From assembly GCA_021464245.1 (NCBI GenBank), contig JADCRB010000013.1, forward strand, positions 11,211,350-11,275,349: DNA of 64,000 nucleotides. Reading direction: 5' to 3'. Shown one piece after another: positions 53,990 through 64,000 of this stretch. Numbering within the stretch: position 1 is the first letter of the stretch; each line of letters opens with the position of its first letter. The notes under the pieces are model-generated. The model saw nothing but the letters and a program-made list of their open reading frames with translations, was not told the origin of the DNA and did not search any database. Source of the stretch: Carallia brachiata. Its lineage: Eukaryota > Streptophyta > Magnoliopsida > Malpighiales > Rhizophoraceae. The translations under genes and the position numbers were made by a program.

Positions 53990-56215
53990 TTGAGGGTGGT
54001 AGAAGATAATTTCAGATTGTGACATAATAACTAACTTTTGGACATTTTACCCACCTTCATTTAGGGGACATTTTTTTTTTCAAAAATAAATAGGTAAGCA
54101 GAGATAGTGTTGAAATTATAGTATTTAACAAATGTATTAGGAAAAATTGTGTTGGATGATAGATCACTGCATAAAAGAGGCTGAACTATCTACATTAAAT
54201 CTATAAGAAAGCAAACTCTATAATTCCAACAAATATTACTAGACTGTACACACAAAATCGGTAAATGAGCAAACCCTACAAATTTAGCAAGTGTTACCGA
54301 ATAATCTGCAACCCTGCAAAGCCATTGTATATTTAAGCATGTCACTTAGCTTGGTAGGAATTAAAATCGGTGATCTCTCATGAGAGCGAGTCCTCTTATC
54401 ATTTCAATCCCACGAATGGTGGTGATTTAGGGGGAGATGAAGGTTGAAAAGGCTACAAAAATATACGGACTTATGTACACATATGTATTTGTTTTGGCAT
54501 AATTAATAATATTTAGTGTATTATTAGTCGAATAATAATCCTCAATTTTGCAACTTTTGGAGCTGAAGTTAAGCCAGCTGACACAACCTATTTAGTTTTC
54601 TTTTGGCATTTTGTTTTCTATTGACAAAAGACTATTTTTACCAATCTGAACAACAGAAAAATCGGGTTAATAAAGAATGTCTGATTTTGTTGACCTTGAT
54701 TAATTAAGTTAATTGAATTAAACCACCAAGGCACTCCTTTATTTACACGCATTGTGTTCAAATCCTCTATATTGGCCTTGAAGCTAATCAAGGCAAAAAC
54801 TGAACTTGCAGCTAAGATGTCATCTTCCATCTTAAGAATTAGACTTGGATCCTCTTATGACACTGATGGCTCCAAGTATTTTGTCTACAATGAAAATTGC
54901 CCATAAATAAAAATTATTTAGCTTAACTTTAAAGAATTGTAGGGAGCCATAAATATAAAGAAATCAATTCAAATGTTAATTATTTTTTGTTCTTTGAAAA
55001 TAATTAATCAGAATTATTAAAAAATTCTTGTTCTCACTTTTGTATCCCTAATTTGTAACAACGTAGTAGTGATACCCTGAAGGCTTTTGTATTTTTTACC
55101 CAAGAAAAAAGGTTTATCTAGAGAAATATTTTTCTTAGTTAAATTAAATAGAAAATTTAGATACCAGTATTTAACTTTTTCAAGAGAGCGGGGACTTGGT
55201 CACACGTTTTGGCCATATTTCTTATTGATTCTTTTCGTTATGACAAAAAATATATATTTTTATATTTTACTTACGGTATAATTATATTGTTATAGTTATC
55301 TACTCTTTTCATTTTAAAAAAATGTGCGTCATTTAAGAGTTAATCAATTAACATATCTAAAATCAGATCTATTACATGACCGTACTCAAGTGGCCAAACA
55401 GTATCTATACATTTTCATTTTGTGTAATAAAACTCATATTTCATGTAACTGCAGTTAAAAAATATAAATTATAAAAATTAATAATATTTTTTTCATATCA
55501 TTTTTTATTATTACGATTACATAAAATATAAATTCTGTTACACAAATTAAATACCGTTTAGATGCTATTTATCCATCACCACTTAGATACCTATCTTTTT
55601 CTATCTAAAATTTTTAAACGAATTATGAGGCCTGTTGATGCAAGTTGCACAAGAAGACGTCATTTTGACATCAGTATAACATTATCTCATTGAAATATTA
55701 TTTTTTAATATACAATTATTGCACTTTTTTCAAATTTTCTTATACATTTTGTTATGCTTGTTATATATTTTAAAATTTTTATTACACATCATGTGATTTT
55801 GTGATGAAAATGAACCACAGTTATAAATTGACCTATACCCATAAATAATATGACATTATACGTCTGAGAAAACTAAAATAGAATGGAAAAAAAAAAAAAA
55901 AGTGTACGTATTTAGCAAATAAATTGCATTATAAATTATAGGCCATTTATGAATAAAAAAATTAAAATAAATAAATAAATAACAGAGAAATGCGAATGTC
56001 GTCTTCAACGACACGTCGGTAAGGCAAATTAAATACGAACCCCGCAGAAAGCTTGTCCACCGTCGCTTTTCATCGTCTACCGTTCGTCAAAAACTTTTAA
56101 AAAAAAAAGGGCGGGAAAATCAAAACAAAGCGCCAAAATCACAACCCCCAAACCCTAAATTAAAACTCTCTGAGTGTCCCTCCCTTGAACGGAGTTCCTC
56201 TCTGAAAGCACAACT
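53990..56215. other. AT-rich intergenic sequence, no gene seen
   Basis: Long AT-rich spacer. A second possible SINE-like B box occurs near 54759. No supportable coding region on either strand. Confidence 0.5.
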
Positions 56216-57212
56216 CACACAGATGAACGGCGACGGCGACGGCGACTACGGCGAAGACCCTTACGCTTTCATAAGTTTGATCTGCCAAGTGCCACCTGAG
56301 GTGGAGGAGCGGTGGCGTGTGCAGCCTTTCCTCTTCGAGACGGATTATCCCGTCATCCCCGGCGGTTCCGACCGAATTCCGGTAGCCTCCACGGAATCAC
56401 GACGTCATCATCAGCGGAAACTCTCGGGGGGCAGCAGAATGGCGGTTATGCCCCTCGTGATGCTGCAGCTGAGGTCTTCCACACCACGATGTCTAGCGCG
56501 CAGCAGCAGCTGGAGTTGGAATTGTGGGGATTAGCTGTGATCGCAGCACAAGATGCTGAGGAAATGGAGGCCGTTGATGGTGATTGTGTGGATGATTCGG
56601 CGGAAGTTGATTTGGGAAGGGATACGGATATAGGGTTTTGTCCAGAGACTGAATCGACGGGGAGGAGCGAATCCGATTCGGGCTTGAATTCATTTCCTGG
56701 TGTTAATGGAACCCGCAATAGCGAGGTAATCCACTGTCAGAAATTTTTTTTTTTTGAAAAGGTAATCTGATTTAAACGAAGGTGTACTTAAACTTTTATT
56801 TTGTTAAAAAGTTTAAAAATTTTGGAGGCATTTTAGTTGCTAAATCGGAGAAAAGTTTGGTTATGTCAGTGAAGATTAGGGGTAAATTGATATCTTCGCC
56901 AGAAAATGCAAAAATATTTGGACAATAATGTGGCTATGGAGGAGACTTTTTGAAGTGGTTTAGATGCTGAGACAGAGAAATTAGGGAAAAACTTTGGAAG
57001 ATTCCGTTGATGAATTACATGTTAATGTAAATGATCTGTGCACTCTTGGTTTAAAGTTGCCGCAAAGTCAGCAAAATGAAGAATTGTTGGTTGAAATTCA
57101 TTGTATCTGATGGAGTCCTCCGAGGAAAGGCTATAGGGTGCTGGACTAAAGCCAGCATCAACGCTTCAATGCCTAAGTCAAGGATGGTTTTGTGGAGAAA
57201 ATAGTTAACTTG

Positions 57213-57214
<2 letters not shown>

Positions 57215-57244
<30 letters not shown>
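57215..57244. repeat. (AG)n microsatellite
   Basis: About 15 AG units inside the decayed gene. Confidence 0.9.
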
Positions 57245-57246
<2 letters not shown>

Positions 57247-58230
57247 TACCTGGAACAATCAGTAGCCAAGGGTGTTTATTTGCCCTTCAACAGGTTTTTA
57301 TTGGCTGATGGTCCCAGTTAAGTGGTAGTGGAATGCGGCTTGCTATCTAACAGAGGCTGCAAGGCTGGTTGTGGGATGATGTCCTAGCAGGGGTGGCTGC
57401 AAGGAGTAGAGGCGTCTATCCAATTGAACTGGTGGCAAAGCCCTGCTGATGGAGATTCGCATCCCCTAACCTGGAGTGTAATGGGCTTATGGCTTGTTCA
57501 TAATTCCAAGTTGAGGGGGTAGGACTCAAGCAAGGCATGGTCCTTGCGCCCATGTCTTGAGCTCCTTATCAGTATCCATATGGTATTTCTTGGAGAAAGC
57601 TCCACCAAGAGAAATGCGGATTTTCCCACAGAGGTATTAAAATCTGGTTTTCCACAAGGCAAAGAAAGTGTAGGGAATAATAAGATCGGAGTGGAAGGCA
57701 TAAGCCATGTGAAAATGGATTATGAAGCTGATGAGTACAGTATAGCAGATAGAATTTCAGCCGGAAAGAACATCGATGATATTTAAAAGTTCAGATAAGT
57801 TGGTCCTAGTGATGCATATCTTTGTGAAACGAAAGAAAGATGATAAAGTGAAGCGTGCATTGCCAGGATCGGTGCTAGGAAAGGAGAATGAAGGGAGGGA
57901 GTGAAGTATGATCGTGTTTGGTCCTCGAGGGCTCATAAGGAGCTTACATTATTAGATAAACTTAGAATGCTAGCAGAGGACAGTCTCCATGATTATCATT
58001 TAGCGAATTTAAGCATATTTGAGGTTGTGAAAAGGTGTGGCATGACTTTTTCTTGAACTCTCTTGGCAACCGGGGTGGGGATAGGAGTGGGTGATGATGA
58101 CAAAGGGCGGGAGCTTTGAGTTGAAACTGATCTGTAGTTGACTTAGAATGGTGGTTTGTTTGCTGCATTCTTAAAGGGCAAAGCTTGGATTTAACCAATC
58201 ATTGATAGAATTTTTACCATTTAAATATCA

Positions 58231-58590
58231 TTAGTGTTTTCACGTGGCATACATTCCTTCCTTGTGATGCGCCCCATTTCTTATATTGATGAATGCAAAT
58301 GCTTCGCAATCGTCAGGGCATGGGAAGACACTAAGAAAGCGTACATAATTAGTGTTTTCACGATGGTATACATTTCTCCCTTATGACGAGTCCCATTTCT
58401 TATATTGATGAATGCAAATGCTCTGCAATTGTCAGGGCATGGTAAAACACTAAGAAAGCATACATAATTAGTGTTTCCATGATGGTATGCATTTCTCCCT
58501 TATGATGCGGCCCATTTCTTATATTGATGAATGCAAATGCTCTGCGATTGACAGGACATGGGGAAACACTAAGAAAACATGTGTGGAGGC
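58231..58590 (+). repeat. 119-bp tandem repeat, three copies, containing an exon
   Basis: The unit starting ttagtgttt occurs at 58231, 58349 and 58468 (periods 118 and 119). Each has cccatttcttatattgatgaatgcaaatgc. The third unit leads into the intact exon end NTKKTCVEAQLQKFE and a gt donor. Units 1 and 2 encode the corresponding PISYIDECKC...ACTAAGAAAGC part and then run into the next unit. Confidence 0.85.
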
Positions 58591-58689
58591 GCAACTACAG
58601 AAGTTTGAGGTAATATATTGCACCAGAAACCTTCTATGCATATTTGTACTCACGTTTAGCTCTTTTAAGGTTTAAACTTCATTATTCAA

Positions 58690-60700
58690 GCATAATGGGC
58701 TTACATTTGACCATTTTCCCATGTGAGTCAGTCGCCTCCATTTAAATCGTCCTTTTTAATGGTGTTCCTGTAGTAGTTTGAAGGTTTTTGAGAAAATTAG
58801 AAGAAAGCAAGAAGATGATATGAGGGCAACAAGGAAAGAAGCCTTACAGTTCTTCAAATTGTTCCTTTGGTGGCTTATTATATAAGTGTACTTTTTTTGC
58901 CCTCGCTTGTGTCAGTGTACCAATGGCTATATTTTGGCTCCTTCCTGCCATGATTTGACTTTTTTTTGTTAAAAATTGTCACCAGTGTTATGTTGTCAGC
59001 ATTGTAAGGACTCTTATAGTTAAAAGTTACTATTACTAATCTAACTACTTAATGCGAGATCTTTTTTTTGCATTTATTTAAATTTCTGTATATCTTTTTT
59101 AATTTGTAAAAATATCGTATGTATATTAAAATTATGCCCTAAACTCAATATGTTAAAGGTAATTATTTCTAATCATTAGAGATGGATTCTGGCGAAAGGG
59201 ATTCTGGCGATAGCAACACTATTGTTGGCCCATAATTATTTAAGAGAAGAAAATCGCGCACAAAGATACAAAATTAATCAGATTCTGCTCCGAACTGAGA
59301 CTTCTGGGGCCATTTAGCCTTCGTGAAATTAATTATTTCACAAAAGTTTATTAAATTATAAGTTTTATAATAAGATAATTTTTTTTTATCCTCATAAATT
59401 ACACGCTGATTTTTAATATTAAAATTAAGGCCTCTAAGATAATTGTAACATTTAATATAAAGAATTAAATTTACCTCCTTTGCTTTCAAGACAAATATAA
59501 TTATTATCTTTCAAAGGATGTCTTTTAGTAATTAAAAAATTAAAACCTGTACATTTGAAGTCTTACAATTTAATTTTACTAAGAAATGTATAAAATTTGA
59601 AAGAATGAGATAATTAATTTTATTGTATAACTCACATATTAGATTTATGTGTGCATTAATCTCATCGTCAACTATAACCAAAGTTATTCTCTCTTAGAAT
59701 GATTATTACACTGGCACAAGTTGTATTTGCTCGACAAAAGAAGATGTGCTGTTTAAATGTTCTTTTTTATTTTTTCCTCAATCCAGCTGACCAACAGAGC
59801 TGGCCCTGGAGACCGGGGGATGCAAATGATATTATACATACAATAAGATCATACTAGCATATTATTGTACATACAATAACATCAAATTAGTGTCTCCTAA
59901 ATGATCAATTAGTCCTCATTTTCTAACTATAAAAAAATAATAAATAATAAAAAAACATAGATTTTAAATGGGAAGTCACATGTCATCAACAGTGATCTTT
60001 CTTAAGAAAATAAATCTCTTGGAATCTTGGTATGTATCTAAAATGCTATCGAAAGGTACTCGATCGCAATTTCCAAGATTAAAGTTTAAAGAACCAGAAT
60101 CTTTAAGGGAGAACAAACTTACTTCTATGCTTAAGAGCATAATCACAACTCGATGGGAGTTACTTCACTTTATTTTTGATAAAATATGAAAAAATAGAGT
60201 TAGTGTCTACAGTTTATTGTTTTGTCAAGAAATACTATATTCTATGTCTACTATGTACTGAGAGGTGCGAAGTGACCAAAAGTAAATGTAAGTAAATGTT
60301 GTATTCATGCGTCAAACGGTAAACTACGGTAAACTGTAACTCTAATCCCATCCTTTGATCTGATAAATTTGAATACATAATTTTTACACGGGTTTAAAAT
60401 CTTTAGCCAGTTGGAACCACACAAACAAACAAGCGGTAGTAACTTTACATTTTCGATGCCCACTTGATCCTTGCATGCGCCAAGAAGACAAAAAACGAGT
60501 GTCCAAAACATGATTTACGTATTTAAGAAACTCTAGTTGATTAACCTTTTTAGTAACTAGTGCTTTCTTAGGCTGTACCCCATTGACAGACAACCCCACC
60601 GAACAGAAGGTAACTGAGCTATGGTGTAAAATCAATAATCAAGGTTCTTTTGTCATCAGAAAGGCAAACACTCCCTAGTTGTTTTGCCAAAAGACCATTT
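58690..60700. other. Intergenic sequence, no gene seen
   Basis: Near 58775-58850 a short open piece (KVFEKIRRKQEDDMRATRKEA) may be a further exon of the decayed gene. The remainder is AT-rich with no gene-like frames. Confidence 0.4.
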
Positions 60701-60828
60701 AAAAGCTACCGGATTTCAGAACTTCCCTGATTGATTAATTCCCTCTTCTTCTTGCCAACCAAAGGAAGCCTTAGAAGACAGCAGATCTTGCTAGAGATAA
60801 CTTGATAACAGACGTACATTTCCCTCAT

Positions 60829-60854
60829 CATGTTCATGTTCATGTTCATGTTCA
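60829..60854. repeat. (catgtt)n hexanucleotide repeat
   Basis: Four and a third units of catgtt, in or just beyond the predicted 3' untranslated region of the GATA gene. Confidence 0.85.
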
Positions 60855-61280
60855 AAAACGCTACTCTTTGACTTGTTTCTCATTCTATCTTTCAGCTATG
60901 GGAATTGCATAATAAATCTTAGTTGGTATTTGTTAGTATCAGCAAGTAATCAAACAAGCCAATTAAATGGTGTCATAGAGATTATTCTGCTATATAAAAA
61001 CTAGACTTTTCATACATAATTCTTGAAATCATCGAACCCACTAATGCACTTCTGAGCTACATGTAACAAACTGTTGTCAACCTATACAAAAAGGCCACCC
61101 CAAAATTTATCCCTTAGCATACATAAGTTTGGGAAAGAGAAGGGGAAAAAGTAGTGACCATCACACCTCATTCACAGACTTAGTATAGTTGGCATCCAAA
61201 CAACTGTAATCTAGTCACGGAATTTGGCAGAAGGTGCACCCATATGGCCCCAAAGTTATAAAAACATTGATTTCACGTCG

Positions 61281-63624
61281 CTAGGGATGGATAAGATGAG
61301 GGTACGTCGAGCTACTACTAATACGAGCTTGTTGGCCAAAATTTATAGTTGGGTGAAGAAGCTCTGCTTCTGGAAATGAGCCATTAGATGGCACGTCCAG
61401 CAACAGATCCTGTTCAGAACTTTCATCTACGAAAGGAAGAGAATCAAGCATGAGTGAGCTACCGTCAGGAGGCACGGCAAATAGGCTTCGTGGACTGAAG
61501 CAAGAACCATCGCTGTCTATGAGCTCTTTGTTTTCATAGGTAGCCTTCATGACGACCCTTTTTGGGCTCTTCATTGTCCTTGCTTCTGAAAGACAAAGAA
61601 GCCGACCCTTTGAGAACAATCTAAATTTATTCTATGGAAAAAATGCAAAATAAACATGAATTAATTATGGACACATTACAATATCATATTTGTCTACATC
61701 CCATCCCACCCCACAATCATCAACATGTTAATGCCTTTTTTACATTAATTGACCATTTTCTGGGGTAAGGACTATTGAACTAGTTTCTAGTTCATTATCC
61801 TTCTACCCATTTCAAACCATAAACATTGATTCCTTGACACAAACATGAGCAATGCCAGTGAAATTATTACAATAAACTAAATTTAGAGAAGGAAGCATTG
61901 AATTATAAATGCAATGGCATGTATTTGGTGGTTTGGTGCATCAACAGAAAAATGTGCTTTGAAACAATGATATAACCTCCTAATATAGAACAAGAAAAAA
62001 AATATATCTACGAGCTTTATCAAAATATGGCTAATGAGAAGTATTAGGATATAGTTCTTGTCTTGAAATTCCAGATGCCAAAAATGGAATCTACCTTGGA
62101 AGAAGATTGGTTTGGCTATTTCCATTGATAAACTCTAATTTTTTGTCAACCAACCATTATTGTCATTCTGAACATTAAATGCCCAGTAGAATTTTGAATC
62201 TACTGAAAAAGAAATAGAAAATCAACGACTAAAATATTGGCTAACCTGTAACTTTTTGACTTGGATTGTCACGTGATCTCTTGACACCAATTAAACCATT
62301 CGGCATAGGGCTGTTTGGTCCCCTAGCAACAGTAGATTCTACTGTACCATATTTACACATCTGCATCCAAAGAAAGACGATAGTTACCAATACAATTGTG
62401 GATTTCCCTTCCAAAAAATTGAATCACAGATGACATCCAAGCGAGTAAAGTGACTACTCTTAAAAAACTAGTCCAAACCTTTAGTTGATGATAATGTTCA
62501 ACCCATTTGGATTTTGCAAGATGGGATAATGCAAGCCTTTTTAAAGTCTTACAGTCTTCAGCTTTGACTCCTGGGTAGGAAAGATCAAACACCCCCTCTG
62601 CTAGTAGTTGCTGGTAGCAAGATATATCCTCCTTGAACTGAGGGCTATCAAACATGCTTTTGAGGCTGCAAATAAAAAAAAAAAACAAGGATTCACTTTT
62701 ATTTCGAAAATAAATTGAACTGTTTGAAATATGACTGCAATGTTGTTGAACTTGTAATGAAAGATACTAAAGGTGCATTATAATCTTCTTAAAATGGAAT
62801 ACTAAAGCCCATTTATCATAGAAAATGCAAGCATGCATGCAGGTGTAAAAAAAGAACTTGCTAACAAGAAGACCAAATCATCTGTTTTCTAGCTGCCCGA
62901 TTCAATCCCAACATACATTTCGCACGAGGAGAACAAGTCAAATGTTTCCAGTCTCGGCAATCTTAAGAGCTGCTAACATTGATCTACTATGACAAGGCAT
63001 GAGAATTTTTATAAAGAAATCAATAGTCCTCTCCTCTCACCATCCACTTGGATTTGGTCATCCTCCTAATTGGAACATTTGTAGGACTACATTGGACACA
63101 TCCAAACCAACGAAATGCCACTCCCTCAGCTTATCTCCAATCGATACTACATTTGTACACACATACTTCCATATTCACATTTGCTAAAAAAATTCAGTGG
63201 CACAGCACTAACCTGTCAGGGAGTTTGGCAACATCAAGTGGAGATAGATATTTTAGTAGTTGCTGCTGCTCTTCATTTGTCAAGCTTCTTGCAAACTCCT
63301 CAAAGTTAAGAACATCCTAAAACAAATGCATAGAAAATCATGATGCGTGCTAATGGGGTCATAGAGTAAAGAAGCCTGTTCTTGACATAACCCAAAATTC
63401 AAGTCATGACTGCCCTGTGATAGAAACCTTGGGGAACAGTTACAGAGATAATTCAGAATACAAGAGAACAAATGTTAGAATCTTGGTATAGGGTCATGTT
63501 CAATGCATAACCTATGAAATCATTATAAGCAACAGAAAAAAGGGCACTTACATTTAAATCTACTTTACATAGTAGTGAGTTATGATTCCCCAGGAGTGGT
63601 ACTTTCTCATGCAGATACTTCTCC
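61281..63624 (-). CDS. GATA26/27-type transcription factor, 3' part only
   Basis: Five coding exons on the minus strand, in gene order: 63552-63624, 63213-63316, 62479-62665, 62246-62360, 61281-61585. All have GT-AG borders and keep frame. They encode the family's C-terminal half: KVPLLGNHNSLLCKVDLN, DVLNFEEFARSLTNEEQQQL, LKYLSPLDVAKLPD, SLKSMFDSPQFKEDISCYQQ, then TLKRLALSHLAKSKWVEHYH, the linker KYGTVESTVARGPNSP, and near the end SEQDLLLDVPSNGSFPEAEL. This matches the layout of Arabidopsis GATA26/27, which carry one N-terminal GATA zinc finger and this conserved helical region. The zinc finger and start lie beyond the right edge. The protein is expected to be a nuclear DNA-binding regulator. 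The last exon ends PHLIHP-TAG, somewhat beyond the remembered Arabidopsis end. Confidence 0.88.
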
Positions 63625-64000
63625 CTGAAATTCCAAACAGCAAAAATCAATCATAGCAAAATATGGTTTATAGATTCTTTTTTTAATTTACACTTCACCT
63701 AATATATGCCTATTCTCTTGCCTTCAATCGCACTTATACTATAGGTAAACTATGATCTGCCCCAGCCATCATTTTAATCTTCCTATCCCCATGCATACAA
63801 TTATGAGCAAGAAGGCTATGTGCCATTTTGCAGCTTGTTCATTGGTGTGAATGGCCAAAAAACTCCTCTATTTAAGTTGACGCTGAATTTTAATATTTAG
63901 GAAGTGGTCATGATGGCAAATTGATGATTGACGTAAGCTATATATGGCACTTATGTTCCTAGTTGTGCAAGCATTCTGACCAACCGAAGCATGATGAAAC
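63625..64000 (-). other. Intron sequence of the GATA26/27-type gene
   Basis: Lies upstream (minus strand) of the first visible exon, whose acceptor is gaaatttcag|GGAG. No further exon was recognised before the window ends. Confidence 0.5.

Larger units (their letters stand above)
56223..58680 (+). pseudogene. Decayed multi-exon gene, product not recognised
   Basis: The first exon begins after a plant-like leader ('aaaccctaaattaaaactctctg') at an ATG: MNGDGDGDYGEDPYAFISL, then CQVPPEVEERW. Near 56380 the good frame switches (to AETLGGQQNGGYAPRDAAAE, then QQQLELELWGLAVIAAQDAE and an acidic stretch), so a frameshift is likely. Downstream pieces with protein-like composition are GESSTKRNADFPTEVLKSG (57590), VKRKKDDKVKRALPGS (57822), AHKELTLLDKLRMLAEDS (57934), and an exon ending NTKKTCVEAQLQKFE|gt (about 58570). 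They lie in different frames with stops between. The last string faintly recalls the remorin C-terminal motif (AWExxKKxxxEAQLKK), but the rest does not support that name. Confidence 0.45.

Noticed and set aside
58551..58610. Remorin gene
   Set aside because: Only one short string (NTKKTCVEAQLQKFE) recalls the remorin C-terminal motif. Surrounding exon-like pieces do not resemble remorins.
1..64000. CRISPR arrays, bacterial operons, rRNA genes or complete tRNA genes
   Set aside because: No regularly spaced repeat array, no Shine-Dalgarno-linked gene strings and no full tRNA cloverleaf were seen. The few B-box-like strings lack the rest of a tRNA.

Overview
The window looks like nuclear DNA from a eudicot plant. 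It is AT-rich, its genes carry short exons with GT-AG introns, and it encodes plant-only families: expansin-like B, a chloroplast ClpR subunit, an SRA-SET histone methyltransferase, a class of plant GATA factors and an HD-ZIP IV relic. It also holds several small plant-type mobile elements. Codon and protein style would fit a woody rosid such as Citrus, but that is an impression, not a demonstration. No bacterial, organellar or intact viral genome segment was seen.

Layout. Positions 1-8.5 kb are repeat-rich: a promoter-like retroelement fragment with a striking palindrome, an orphan copy of the expansin-like promoter, a decayed HD-ZIP IV (START/HD-SAD) fragment and a small LTR element. Positions 8.6-11.5 kb hold two tandem ankyrin-repeat genes; the second has a C-terminal PGG/transmembrane domain and the first lost it. 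Positions 14.0-15.8 kb hold a broken CLPR4 copy missing the middle of the protein. Positions 20.7-46.8 kb are the core of the window: five tandem expansin-like B (EXLB) units, each with four exons and a recognisable upstream block. Copies 1 and 4 have open reading frames. Copies 2, 3 and 5 are each broken by different lesions. The array carries a complete TRIM retrotransposon, a MITE and a SINE-like insertion, and paralogous empty sites date the last two after the block duplications.

Positions 47.2-51.6 kb (minus strand) hold a SUVH5/6-type H3K9 methyltransferase. It would be about 1009 residues long, but it is split by one extra G in a G7 run inside the SRA domain. A small secreted, LEA-like repeat protein gene at 53.4-53.9 kb (minus) has a one-base frameshift. 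Positions 56.2-58.9 kb (plus) carry a decayed, unrecognised gene in which one exon is tandemly triplicated. Positions 61.3-63.6 kb (minus) are the last five coding exons of a GATA26/27-type transcription factor whose zinc-finger end lies beyond the right edge.

The genes do not form a pathway. The story here is genome evolution: local tandem duplication followed by independent decay, probable gene conversion among paralogues, and small non-autonomous elements landing in the duplicates. I found no convincing new molecular system. The most useful leads are the mosaic copy 4, the staged decay of the EXLB array, the conserved upstream block with its orphan copy, the GC-AG introns shared by both ankyrin genes, and the homopolymer frameshift in the SUVH gene.
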